A stretch of DNA of 14,231 bases from Streptosporangiaceae bacterium (GTDB lineage: Bacteria; Actinomycetota; Actinomycetes; Streptosporangiales; Streptosporangiaceae). Location: assembly GCA_030041195.1 (NCBI GenBank), contig JASHOI010000328.1:1-14231 (forward strand), given 5' to 3'. The notes under the pieces are model-generated. The model searched no databases, had not been told where the DNA came from, and saw only the letters and a list, made by a program, of their open reading frames with translations. The translations under genes were made by a program, and so were the position numbers. Of this stretch, positions 1 to 6,598 are shown in pieces. The number at the start of each line of letters is the position of its first letter. Position 1 is the stretch's first letter.

Positions 1-599
1 GCGACCGTGATCAAGAGCACCATCGTCAGCGTCCGCCGCCGGGCCTGCACGGTGTGCGGAGACGGGCCAGGCTGTGAGTATCGCCAGTCGCCCGCCGGGC
101 CGCCGTGGTGCACGTGGCGGTGATGCGCAACGTGACCAACGTGAGCCTCAGCGTAGTAGTCGTCTGGAGCGGCCTCGTACGCGGTCGCCTCGTACGCAGT
201 CGCCTCGTACGCGGTCGCCTCGTATGCGGTTGCCTCGTACGCGGTCGCCTCCTCGGCCGCTGGCTCGTCGGCGGTTGCGTCGGCCGAGTACGTGACCTCT
301 GCCGAGTACGTTTCCGTGACCGAGTAGGTGGCCTCGAACGTGTTCTCCGCCCCGTCGGGAACCGCCGGGTCCTCCCAGGCGACCGGGTCGCCATAGACGG
401 CGGTGCCCTGTTCACGCTGCGTGGCGAAATCTGTGGCCTCGGCGTACGGGTCAGCGACGGCTTCCGGCTGGCCGGAATCGTAGGTGTCGAAGGCGGCTTC
501 CTGATCGGACGGCTGCTCGTGCGGTCGGCGCAGCCAGCGGGGAACAAGCACGCACGCCCAGATGGCGACGATCGCGAGATAGAGGATGGCGCTGCTCAC
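1..599 (-). CDS. sepX: SepX/GlpR-like divisome membrane protein, N-terminal part (runs off left edge)
   Basis: Reading leftwards from a GTG at 599-597, an open frame of 199 codons reaches the window edge without a stop. It begins VSSAILYLAIVAIWACVLV, a membrane segment at residues about 4-20, followed by a basic stop-transfer run (PRWLRR). Next come an acidic Ala/Tyr/Glu-rich linker with five tandem ATAYE units (residues about 118-142), a His-rich patch near residues 154-166, then RRRTLTMVLLITV, the start of another hydrophobic stretch cut by the edge. The N-terminal segment followed by WLRR resembles what I recall of Streptomyces SepX and the related corynebacterial GlpR. SepX stabilises the divisome and GlpR is the membrane receptor of the gephyrin-like protein Glp. 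The neighbours rimJ, moeA/glp and galU match that locus. The linker lengthening is unusual. The family call rests on the N-terminus and synteny; the C-terminal part is not visible. Confidence 0.72.
   Translation of the reverse strand, partial: MSSAILYLAIVAIWACVLVPRWLRRPHEQPSDQEAAFDTYDSGQPEAVADPYAEATDFATQREQGTAVYGDPVAWEDPAVPDGAENTFEATYSVTETYSAEVTYSADATADEPAAEEATAYEATAYEATAYEATAYEATAYEAAPDDYYAEAHVGHVAHHRHVHHGGPAGDWRYSQPGPSPHTVQARRRTLTMVLLITV
172..246 (-). repeat. Five tandem 15-bp units inside the sepX-like gene
   Basis: Five adjacent copies of a 15-bp unit (plus strand gcctcgtacgcggtc) start at 172, 187, 202, 217 and 232. Copies 2 and 4 carry one and two substitutions. On the minus strand each unit encodes ATAYE, all in frame, so copy-number change would keep the reading frame. 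The unit lies in the hydrophilic linker after the first membrane segment. Confidence 0.9.
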
Positions 600-779
600 C
601 GGCTTACCCCGAGCCCGCGTCGTGGCCCGGCGGCCGGATCACCGGTCGCGGGCATGAGAAAACCACGGGCGTGCTCACGTCACGCACGGTAAACGTCCTG
701 GTCCGCTTTGACGAGCATTCGGCCCGGTGTGTCGCAAGATCGGCTTGGGGCCAGGGCTTGCGCAGAGGTGAGAGGGAAG
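600..779. other. Intergenic region upstream of the sepX-like gene
   Basis: These 180 bp lie between the rimJ-like stop and the sepX-like GTG, both on the minus strand. I see no convincing RNA, terminator or -35/-10 pair. The ribosome-binding site for sepX is weak (a GGGG about 7 nt before the GTG). A promoter is plausible given the length but cannot be placed by eye. Confidence 0.4.
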
Positions 780-1421
780 TCAGCCGGTGCGCGACTGGGA
801 CGCGGATATGCGGCGCCAGCGGGCCATCAGGCCGCCCGCCGCGTCCTCGGCGGTCATCGCGTAGCAGAGGTGGTCGCGCCAGGCCCCGTCGATGTGCAGG
901 CTGCGCCGGCGCAGGCCCTCCTCGCGGAACCCGAGTTTCTCCACCACCCGCCGGCTGGCGTGGTTCTCCGGCCGGATCGTGGCCTCCACCCGGTGCAGGC
1001 CGACGACGAAGAAGCAGTGATCCATGGCCATCGCCAGCGCCGTGGGGATGATGCCGCGGCCCGCGTACGCCTCGTCGATCCAGTAGCCCACCTGCGCCGA
1101 CCGGGCCGAGCCCCACACGATGCTGCCGACGGTGAGCTGGCCGGCGAACCGGTCGCCGTACGTCACGACCCAGGGGATCGTCAGCCCCTGCCGCGCCTCC
1201 CGGCGCATGGTACGGGCCATGGAGATGTACGGGCCGAGGCTGGACCGGTACAACGGCGTCTCGGGGTTGGTCGGCTCCCAGGCCCTGAGCCAGGCCGCGT
1301 TTCGCACCCTCGTGTCGCGCCAGATCGCGGCGTCCTTCGCCCGGACCGGGCGCAAGCCGACGGGCAGTTCGAGAAGGTCGGGCTCGGTCAGTGTGGCCGG
1401 CCAGCCGCGCATGCGTCCCAC
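780..1421 (-). CDS. rimJ: RimJ-like GNAT N-acetyltransferase
   Basis: A 213-residue GNAT acetyltransferase of the ribosomal-protein-alanine N-acetyltransferase type, which transfers acetyl from acetyl-CoA to an amine, classically a protein N-terminus. The acetyl-CoA loop is AGRGI at about residues 120-124, preceded by GYWIDEAYA. RPENHASRRVVEKLGF at about 150-165 is the typical family end. Length is full for the family. The chosen start is GTG at 1421, with AAGGGA about 11 nt upstream; an in-frame ATG at 1412 is an alternative. In actinobacteria this gene regularly sits between moeA/glp and sepX/glpR, as here. It is separated from mogA by 87 nt and from the sepX-like start by 180 nt, so it may have its own promoter. 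The family call is solid; the substrate is not known. Confidence 0.9.
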   Translation of the reverse strand: MGRMRGWPATLTEPDLLELPVGLRPVRAKDAAIWRDTRVRNAAWLRAWEPTNPETPLYRSSLGPYISMARTMRREARQGLTIPWVVTYGDRFAGQLTVGSIVWGSARSAQVGYWIDEAYAGRGIIPTALAMAMDHCFFVVGLHRVEATIRPENHASRRVVEKLGFREEGLRRRSLHIDGAWRDHLCYAMTAEDAAGGLMARWRRISASQSRTG

Positions 1422-1450
1422 GGCACCATCATTCCCTTGCTAGGGTCCGG

Positions 1451-1466
1451 TTCGCCATTCGGTGAA
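1451..1466. promoter_or_regulatory. Short imperfect dyad upstream of rimJ-like gene
   Basis: TTCGCC and GGTGAA flank ATTC, giving a dyad with 5 of 6 arm positions matched. It lies in the 87-bp gap between mogA and the rimJ-like start, 30-45 nt upstream of that start. It could be an operator or a chance dyad; no promoter hexamers can be aligned with confidence. Confidence 0.25.
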
Positions 1467-1508
1467 CAAACGAATACACCCGGGATATGCCTGGCGGTCT
1501 CCGGTGTT

Positions 1509-1994
1509 TCAGTCCTCGCGTGCGTGATCCCCGCCTCGTGCCTGGTCAACGGCGTGGGGGAGGACGCGGGACAGCACCGCCATGCCGTCGCGGACCCCGC
1601 CGGTCGAACCGGGCAAGTTGATGATCAGCGTCTGCCCGGCCAGGCCGGCCACGCCCCGGGAGAGCACCGCCTCGGGGACCCCGGCCGCGTCGCCCTCCCA
1701 CCGGATCGCGTCCGCGATGCCGGGAACCTCCCGGTCGATCACCCTCCTGGTCATCTCGGGCGTGAGGTCGAGCGGCGTCAGCCCGGTCCCGCCGGTGGTG
1801 ACGATGACGTCGTACCCGGCCTTGAGCCCCTCCCGCAGCGCCGCCTCCACCGGGTCACCGTCCGCCACCACCTGCGGCCCGTCGACCTCGCACCCGGCGG
1901 CCTGCAGCAGCTGGACGAGCACGGGTCCGGAGCGGTCGGCGTAGACCCCGGCGGACGCCCGGTTCGAGACCGTGATCGCCAGCGCCCTGATCAT
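1509..1994 (-). CDS. mogA: Molybdopterin adenylyltransferase (MogA/MoaB family)
   Basis: A 161-residue single-domain MoCF-binding protein that activates molybdopterin by adenylation before molybdate insertion by MoeA; cytoplasmic. Diagnostic motifs are TTGGTGLTPLDLTPE (about 66-80), PGIADAIR (about 91-98) and INLPGS (about 125-130). Length fits MogA/MoaB proteins. The ATG at 1994-1992 overlaps the moaC stop (ATGA, 4 nt), so translation is probably coupled to moaC. Actinobacterial single-domain members are variously named Mog, MogA or MoaB; the family call is firm, the symbol is a choice. The last ten residues are charged and probably dispensable. Confidence 0.95.
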   Translation of the reverse strand: MIRALAITVSNRASAGVYADRSGPVLVQLLQAAGCEVDGPQVVADGDPVEAALREGLKAGYDVIVTTGGTGLTPLDLTPEMTRRVIDREVPGIADAIRWEGDAAGVPEAVLSRGVAGLAGQTLIINLPGSTGGVRDGMAVLSRVLPHAVDQARGGDHARED

Positions 1995-2485
1995 GGTTCC
2001 CGCCGCCAGGTCCCGGTCTTGCCGCCGGTCTTCTCCTCGACGCGCACGTCGCCGATCACCGCCGCCGGGTCGACCGCCTTGATCATGTCGATCAGCGCGA
2101 GCGCGGCCACCGAGACCGCGGTCAGCGCCTCCATCTCCACGCCGGTCCGGTCGGCCGTCCGCGTCGTGGCCGTGATCCGCACCCCGTCATCCAGCACCGA
2201 GAGCTCGACGGTCACCGAGTGCAGCCCGATCGGGTGGCACAGCGGGATCAGGTCCGGGGTGCGCTTGGCGCCCTGGATGCCGGCGATCCGCGCCACGGCC
2301 AGCGCGTCACCCTTGGGCACGGTTCCATCGCGCAGCGCGGCCACCGCGGCGGGGGAGAGCAGCACCCGCCCGGACGCGGTGGCGGCCCGCGCGGTCACCT
2401 CCTTGGCCGACACGTCGACCATGCGGGCCTGGCCCGCGGCGTCGATGTGGGTGAGCGCGGGCCCGGAGCCAGACCGGCCGGTCAC
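1991..2485 (-). CDS. moaC: Cyclic pyranopterin monophosphate synthase MoaC
   Basis: 164 residues, the usual MoaC length. With MoaA it converts GTP to cyclic pyranopterin monophosphate, the first step of molybdenum cofactor synthesis. Visible family features are LTHIDAAGQARMVDVSAKE (about 11-29), KRTPDLIPLCHPI (about 74-86) with the conserved Cys-His, and VEMEALTAVSVAALALIDM (about 116-134) followed by K136 and D139. Start is GTG at 2485-2483, overlapping the moeA stop by 4 nt (GTGA); the gene overlaps mogA by 4 nt at its other end. A much longer open frame extends upstream of this GTG, but it is the antisense-free shadow of moeA in another frame and carries no MoaC homology. No moaA is visible, so the pathway must be completed elsewhere. 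Confidence 0.97.
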   Translation of the reverse strand: MTGRSGSGPALTHIDAAGQARMVDVSAKEVTARAATASGRVLLSPAAVAALRDGTVPKGDALAVARIAGIQGAKRTPDLIPLCHPIGLHSVTVELSVLDDGVRITATTRTADRTGVEMEALTAVSVAALALIDMIKAVDPAAVIGDVRVEEKTGGKTGTWRREP

Positions 2486-3723
2486 GGCATCACCAGCACG
2501 TCGACGGTTGTGCCAGCGGGCAGCTCGGTCACGGACTCGGGCACGACGATCAGCGCGTCCGCCCTGGCCAGCGACGCCAGCTGGTGCGAGGACTGCCCGG
2601 ACACCGGCGCCACGGTCCCGGCCGGCGCATCGAGCACTCCCCGGAGGTACGACCTGCGGCCGGCGGGCGACCGGACCGGCTCGGCTAGCTCGGCCGACGT
2701 GGTGGCGAGGCGTTCGGGCCCGAAATCTTGAAGAGCGCTGGCCGCTGGCCTGACAAACAGCTGAAAGGACACGTACGCGCTGACCGGGTTTCCCGGCAGG
2801 GTGAAGATCGGCGTGCCCGCGGGGCCGACGACGCCGAAACCCTGCGGCATGCCCGGCTGCATCGCGACCTTGCGGAACGTGACCGTGCCCAGGTCGTGCA
2901 GGGCCGCCTTGACGATGTCGTGCTCGCCGCCCATGCTGACCCCGCCGGTGGTGACCAGCAGATCGGCCCCGGCGAGGGCCTCCTCGATCGCGGCCAGCAC
3001 CGCCGCCTTGTCGTCCGGGACGATCCCATGGCGGCGGGCGGGGTAGCCGGCCTGCTGCGCGGCAGCGGCCAGCATGCGGCTGTTGGACTCCCAGATCTGG
3101 CCGGGCGTGACCGGCTGGCCGGGCTCGATCAGCTCGTTCCCGGTCGACATCACGGTGATCCGCGGGCTGGGGCGGGCGGTGACGGCGTTGCGGCCTGCGG
3201 CCGCGAGCAGGGCTATCTGCACCGGGCCGACCCGCGTTCCCGCCGTCAGCAGCACGTCGCCTGCGGCCGCGTCGCCGCCGGTCCGCCGGATCGCGTTCCC
3301 GGGCTCGGGGGCCCGGGTGATCGTCACGTGCGCGCTGCCGCCGTCGGTCCACTCCACCGGGACCACCGCGTCCGCGCCGGACGGCAGCGGTGCACCGGTC
3401 ATGATCCGCAGGCAGGTGCCCTGGGCAAGGTCATGCCGCCGGGTGTCGCCGGCCGGAACCTCGCCGCGCACCGGCAGCGTGACCGGCCGCTGCGGCGTGG
3501 CCGCGGCGACGTCGGCGGCCAGGACCGCGTAGCCGTCCATGCCCGAGTTGTCGAACGGCGGCAGCGCCCAGGCCGCGGTGACGTCCTCGGCCAGCACCGC
3601 GCCGCCGGCCTCGTCAAGCCGCAGCTCGCGCGGCGGCAGCGGGCGGATCGCGGCGAGCACGTCGGACAGGTAGCTTTCCACGGATTGCATCGCGGCCTGC
3701 CCGGTGTGCTCGGCGACGCTCAT
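2482..3723 (-). CDS. moeA: Molybdopterin molybdotransferase MoeA, gephyrin-like (probable Glp)
   Basis: 413 residues, full MoeA length. MoeA inserts molybdate into adenylated molybdopterin. Motifs in order are PPFDNSGMDGYA (about 55-66), MTGAPLP (108-114), TTGGVSMGGEHD (258-269), KVAMQPGMPQG (285-295), LPGNPVS (309-315) and a C-terminal beta-domain with SGQSSHQLASLARADA (about 375-390). The Asp of FDNSGMDGYA and of GGEHD are kept, so an active enzyme is plausible. In Corynebacterium the paralogue at this position, Glp, binds FtsZ and the membrane receptor GlpR in the divisome; the presence here of galU, rimJ and a sepX/glpR-like gene suggests this is that orthologue. moaC and mogA beside it argue that it also works in cofactor synthesis. 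Its ATG (3723) shares one base with the galU stop (TGATG). Confidence 0.95.
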   Translation of the reverse strand: MSVAEHTGQAAMQSVESYLSDVLAAIRPLPPRELRLDEAGGAVLAEDVTAAWALPPFDNSGMDGYAVLAADVAAATPQRPVTLPVRGEVPAGDTRRHDLAQGTCLRIMTGAPLPSGADAVVPVEWTDGGSAHVTITRAPEPGNAIRRTGGDAAAGDVLLTAGTRVGPVQIALLAAAGRNAVTARPSPRITVMSTGNELIEPGQPVTPGQIWESNSRMLAAAAQQAGYPARRHGIVPDDKAAVLAAIEEALAGADLLVTTGGVSMGGEHDIVKAALHDLGTVTFRKVAMQPGMPQGFGVVGPAGTPIFTLPGNPVSAYVSFQLFVRPAASALQDFGPERLATTSAELAEPVRSPAGRRSYLRGVLDAPAGTVAPVSGQSSHQLASLARADALIVVPESVTELPAGTTVDVLVMP

Positions 3724-4649
3724 CAGCGGAGGCTGTCCAGGTAGCTGCGCAGCCAGGGCACGAACTCCGGGGCAATGTCCGGGCGGTCGCAGGCGAACTG
3801 GATCTGGGTGCGCAGGTAGTCGATCTTGTTGCCGGTGTCGTAGCGGCGGCCGCGGAACAGCACGCCGTGCACGCCGCCGCCGTCACCCGCGATGCTCCGG
3901 TCGTCGATGGCTAGCGTCCGCAGCGCGTCGGTGAGCTGGATCTCGCCACCGCGCCCCGGCGGCGTCTCCCGCAGCACGTCGAAGATCGCCGGATCGCAGA
4001 CATAGCGCCCGATAACGATCCAGTTGGACGGCGCCTCCTCCGGCGGCGGCTTCTCCACCAGGTCGGTAACGGCGACCACGTCCTCGGTGTCGGTCGGCTT
4101 GATCACCGCGACCCCGTACGACGACACCTGGTCCGGCTCGACCTCCATCAGCGCGACGACGCTGCCCCCGTATTGCGCCCTGACCTCGATCATGCGGCGA
4201 AGCAGCGGGTCGCGGCGGTCGATCAGGTCATCGCCGAGCAGCACCGCGAACGGCGCGTCCCCCACGTGCTCGGCGGCGCACAGGACGGCGTGGCCCAGCC
4301 CCTTGGGTGAGCCCTGGCGGACGTAGTACATGTCCGCGAGCTCGCTGGAGGCGCGGATCTCCCGCAGACCTTCCTCGTCGCCCTTGGCCTCGAGCACTTC
4401 CTCGAGTTCCTTGTTGCGGTCGAAGTAGTTCTCGATCGAGCCCTTCCCCCGGCCGGTGATCATCAGCACGTCGTGCAGCCCGGCGGACACAGCCTCCTCG
4501 ACCACGTACTGGATCGCCGGGGTGTCGACGACCGGCAGCATCTCCTTGGGCGTCGCCTTGGTCACGGGCAGGAACCTGGTTCCCAGGCCCGCGGCGGGCA
4601 CGACGGCCTTGGTGATCTCTTCCTTGGCAGTGGCTGTTGTTTCGGCCAT
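3723..4649 (-). CDS. galU: UTP-glucose-1-phosphate uridylyltransferase GalU
   Basis: 308 residues. Makes UDP-glucose from UTP and glucose-1-phosphate for wall glycans, trehalose and glycolipids; cytoplasmic. The nucleotide-binding signature GLGTRFLPVTKATPKEML starts at residue 21. Also visible are SPKGLGHAVLCA (about 114-125), LLGDD (137-141), LVEKP (197-201), GEIQLTDAL (235-243) and DTGNK (271-275), all expected for bacterial GalU. Start is ATG at 4649-4647; no strong Shine-Dalgarno is seen. It is the first gene of the coupled run galU-moeA-moaC-mogA. The divergent 5-FCL gene begins only 33 nt away, so the two promoters must lie within or across each other's 5' ends. Confidence 0.97.
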   Translation of the reverse strand: MAETTATAKEEITKAVVPAAGLGTRFLPVTKATPKEMLPVVDTPAIQYVVEEAVSAGLHDVLMITGRGKGSIENYFDRNKELEEVLEAKGDEEGLREIRASSELADMYYVRQGSPKGLGHAVLCAAEHVGDAPFAVLLGDDLIDRRDPLLRRMIEVRAQYGGSVVALMEVEPDQVSSYGVAVIKPTDTEDVVAVTDLVEKPPPEEAPSNWIVIGRYVCDPAIFDVLRETPPGRGGEIQLTDALRTLAIDDRSIAGDGGGVHGVLFRGRRYDTGNKIDYLRTQIQFACDRPDIAPEFVPWLRSYLDSLR

Positions 4650-4682
4650 GCTGAGAACCCTAGCCGCATCCCGGAGGACATC

Positions 4683-5288
4683 GTGGACCGCACTGACCTT
4701 GCAGAGGTTGCTCTCAGGTCACGTAAGATGGCTCTGCGGAGTCGTCTGGTCTCAAACCGTAACAATATTGACCGCCCGGAACGGGACGCCAGCGCCCGCC
4801 CGCTGCGTGACGCGGTGCTTTCGCTGCCGGAGATCCAGATGGCCGGGACCGTGGCCGCCTACGTGTCGGTCGGCACCGAGCCGGACACCCGGGGGCTGGT
4901 TTACGCACTCTGGAAGCGCGGCACGTACGTGTTGCTGCCGCTGCTTCGTGCCGACAACGACTTGGACTGGGCGTCGTACGAGGGGCCGGACTCGCTGGGC
5001 CCGGGTCCGCACGGACTGCTCGAGCCGACCGAGCCGCCGCGTGGCGTGGCGGCGATAACCAGCGCCGACCTGGTGATCGTGCCGGCGCTGGCGGTGGACC
5101 GCAGCGGCATGCGGCTCGGCCGGGGCGGCGGGTCCTACGACCGCGCGCTGGCCCGGGTCGGCGCGGCGATTCCCACGATCGCGCTGATCTACGACGACGA
5201 GCTGGTCGAGGAGGTCCCGGCGGGCCCGCTCGACCGGCCGGTGCGCATGGTGGCGCAGCCCGGTCAAGGAATCACCAGGCTCCGCTAG
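4683..5288 (+). CDS. 5-formyltetrahydrofolate cyclo-ligase
   Basis: 201 residues. Converts 5-formyl-THF to 5,10-methenyl-THF using ATP, salvaging a dead-end folate. The family signature is MRLGRGGGSYDRAL (about 143-156), with VAAYVSVGTEPDTRGL (about 57-72) and NDLDWASYEGP (about 92-102) as seen in actinobacterial members. The start is GTG at 4683, preceded by GGAGGA with a 4-nt spacer; it retains the N-terminal K..LR..L...R helix (about 15-26) that an ATG at 4728 would remove. An open frame extends further upstream, but this is antisense to galU. This gene is also next to galU in Mycobacterium. It lies 57 nt upstream of the ruc-like gene, which has its own operator. Confidence 0.93.
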   Translation: MDRTDLAEVALRSRKMALRSRLVSNRNNIDRPERDASARPLRDAVLSLPEIQMAGTVAAYVSVGTEPDTRGLVYALWKRGTYVLLPLLRADNDLDWASYEGPDSLGPGPHGLLEPTEPPRGVAAITSADLVIVPALAVDRSGMRLGRGGGSYDRALARVGAAIPTIALIYDDELVEEVPAGPLDRPVRMVAQPGQGITRLR

Positions 5289-5301
5289 CTGTTGCTACCA
5301 T

Positions 5302-5328
5302 TTAGCAGTTGCACGCGGCGAGTGCTAG
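5302..5328. promoter_or_regulatory. CIRCE-like operator (HrcA-binding inverted repeat)
   Basis: The arms TTAGCAGTT (5302-5310) and GAGTGCTAG (5320-5328) are separated by exactly 9 bp. The CIRCE consensus is TTAGCACTC-N9-GAGTGCTAA, so matches are 7 of 9 and 8 of 9 with the correct spacer. It lies 18-44 nt before the GTG of the FmdB/Ruc-like gene. HrcA represses heat-shock genes through CIRCE, and the mycobacterial homologue Rv0991c (Ruc) belongs to the HrcA regulon. A TACCAT at 5296-5301 could be a -10, which would put CIRCE over the transcription start. Confidence 0.75.
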
Positions 5329-5345
5329 CCGCAGAGGGAGGAGCT

Positions 5346-5738
5346 GTGCCGACGTACCAGTACGCCTGCACCGATTGCGCAGATCGGCTTGAAGTGGTGC
5401 AGAAGTTCACCGATGATCCGCTGACGGTCTGCCCGGCATGCGGTGGCAAGCTGCGCAAGGTCTTCTCTCCCGTGGGCATCGTCTTCAAGGGCTCCGGCTT
5501 CTACCGGACCGACAGCCGCGCCAGCCAGAAGAGCTCCGAGCCCGCCGCCGCCTCGGCGAACGGGTCGTCGGACGGCAAGAAGGCCGACAGCGCGGCCTCG
5601 TCCGGCGACAAGTCCTCCGGGAGCGGCGACAAGAAGACCGGGGGCAAGGTCGGCTCGTCGTCTTCGTCTGGCTCGTCTTCCTCCGGTTCTTCGTCTTCCT
5701 CGTCTTCCTCGTCTTCCTCGTCGGGCTCGAAGGTCGCC
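5346..5738 (+). CDS. ruc: FmdB-family zinc-ribbon protein, probable Ruc-type redox-regulated chaperone
   Basis: 131 residues before the stop at 5739-5741. The N-terminal zinc ribbon has C8, C11, C29 and C32 (ACTDC and CPAC), then KGSGFYRTDSR (about 48-58). The C-terminal half (59-131) is a disordered Ser/Gly/Lys tail ending in long Ser runs, matching the CxxC_CxxC_SSSS family. Start is GTG at 5346 with GGGAGGA directly upstream. The Mycobacterium tuberculosis protein at the same locus, Rv0991c/Ruc, is a heat-inducible, zinc-binding, oxidation-activated chaperone; the same neighbours and the CIRCE-like site here support orthology. The older name FmdB, from a putative formamidase regulator, should not be read as function. 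It is 6 nt from the MTA phosphorylase start. Confidence 0.85.
5650..5735 (+). repeat. Serine-codon simple-sequence tract in the ruc-like gene
   Basis: A run of TCG, TCT, TCC and GGC/GGT codons, with a tcttcctcg-like unit recurring at about 5691-5725, encodes nearly uninterrupted Ser. The nucleotide repetition makes in-frame length variation by slippage possible. The reverse strand reads as Glu/Asp-rich and produces a false acidic ORF. Confidence 0.8.
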
Positions 5739-5747
5739 TGACCCGCC

Positions 5748-6557
5748 GTGGCCGGCGGGCTGGCTAGCATCGGCGTCATCGGCGGCTCCGGGCTCTATGA
5801 GTTCCTCGACAACGCCGAGGAACTGGTGGTCGAGACGCCGTTCGGCCTGCCAAGTGACCCGCTGACGATCGGCGAGGTGGCCGGCCGCCGGGTCGCGTTC
5901 GTGCCTCGGCACGGCCGCGACCACCGGTACCCGCCGCACCGCATCCCGTACCGCGCGAACCTGTGGGCGCTGCGCTCGGTCGGCGTGCGCCAGGTGCTGG
6001 CGCCGAGCGCCGTGGGCTCGCTGACCACCAGCTACGGGCCGGGCACGCTGGCCGTGCCGGACCAGGTCGTGGACCGGACCTCGGGCCGGGCGCAGACGTT
6101 CTACGACCAGGGCGCGGCGGTGCACGTCCAGTTCGCCGACCCCTACTGCCCGGTCGGCCGGTCCTGCGCGGTGGCGGCCTCGCGGGCCCTGGGATGGGAG
6201 CCGGTGGAGTCGGGCACGCTCGTGATCATCGAGGGCCCGCGGTTCTCCACCCGCGCTGAGTCGCGGTGGTACGCCGCGCAAGGCTGGACTTTGATCGGCA
6301 TGACCGGCTACCCCGAGGCCGTTCTGGCCCGCGAGCTTGCGCTCTGCTACACGGCGATCGCCCTGGTCACCGACACCGACGCGGGGATCGAGGAGGGTGA
6401 GGGCGTCACCCAGGCCGAGGTGTTCCGGGTGTTCGGCGAGAACATCGGCCGGCTCAGGGACGTGCTCATGAAGGTCATCGCCGACCTCCCCGCCGACCGG
6501 GCCTGCCCCTGCCCGCACGCGCTCGACGGCCTCAAGCTGCCCATCGAGCTCCCGTAG
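5748..6557 (+). CDS. mtnP: S-methyl-5'-thioadenosine phosphorylase
   Basis: 269 residues, family-2 purine nucleoside phosphorylase. It cleaves methylthioadenosine, a by-product of polyamine and SAM chemistry, to adenine and methylthioribose-1-phosphate. Visible are GGSG (12-15), HGRDHRYPPHRIPYRANLWA (55-74, the family signature), EGPRFSTRAE (162-171), GMTGYPE (184-190) and TDTDAG (208-213). D209 and D211 correspond to the two Asp residues that select 6-aminopurines in human MTAP, which favours MTA over methylthioinosine as substrate; this is an inference. Start is GTG at 5748, 6 nt after the ruc-like stop, with only a weak GAAGG upstream, so it is probably co-transcribed. The C-terminal CPCPH has an extra cysteine pair. 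Confidence 0.92.
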   Translation: MAGGLASIGVIGGSGLYEFLDNAEELVVETPFGLPSDPLTIGEVAGRRVAFVPRHGRDHRYPPHRIPYRANLWALRSVGVRQVLAPSAVGSLTTSYGPGTLAVPDQVVDRTSGRAQTFYDQGAAVHVQFADPYCPVGRSCAVAASRALGWEPVESGTLVIIEGPRFSTRAESRWYAAQGWTLIGMTGYPEAVLARELALCYTAIALVTDTDAGIEEGEGVTQAEVFRVFGENIGRLRDVLMKVIADLPADRACPCPHALDGLKLPIELP

Positions 6558-6598
6558 ACCGTTCCGGCCGCCCTGATCGCTGATCCCAATGAGGTCGT

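Noticed and set aside
172..246. Possible CRISPR array
   Set aside because: Units are 15 bp, directly adjacent with no spacers, and in frame with a coding gene.
26..547. Arg/Pro/Thr-rich 173-residue minus-strand ORF
   Set aside because: It is out of frame with the SepX-like gene, which has the membrane segment and a sensible start; repeat translation here is RRPRTR, typical of a shadow.
708..2753. 681-codon plus-strand open frame
   Set aside because: Antisense to rimJ-like, mogA and moaC genes. Composition is Arg/Gly/Pro-rich without motifs, a usual high-GC shadow.
2486..3352. Upstream extension of the moaC frame (453 codons in all)
   Set aside because: It overlaps moeA in another frame and is Arg-rich with no MoaC similarity; the GTG at 2485 fits the family N-terminus and the GTGA overlap.
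5501..5779. Acidic 92-residue minus-strand ORF with Glu/Asp runs
   Set aside because: It is the reverse reading of the Ser codon tract of the ruc-like gene.
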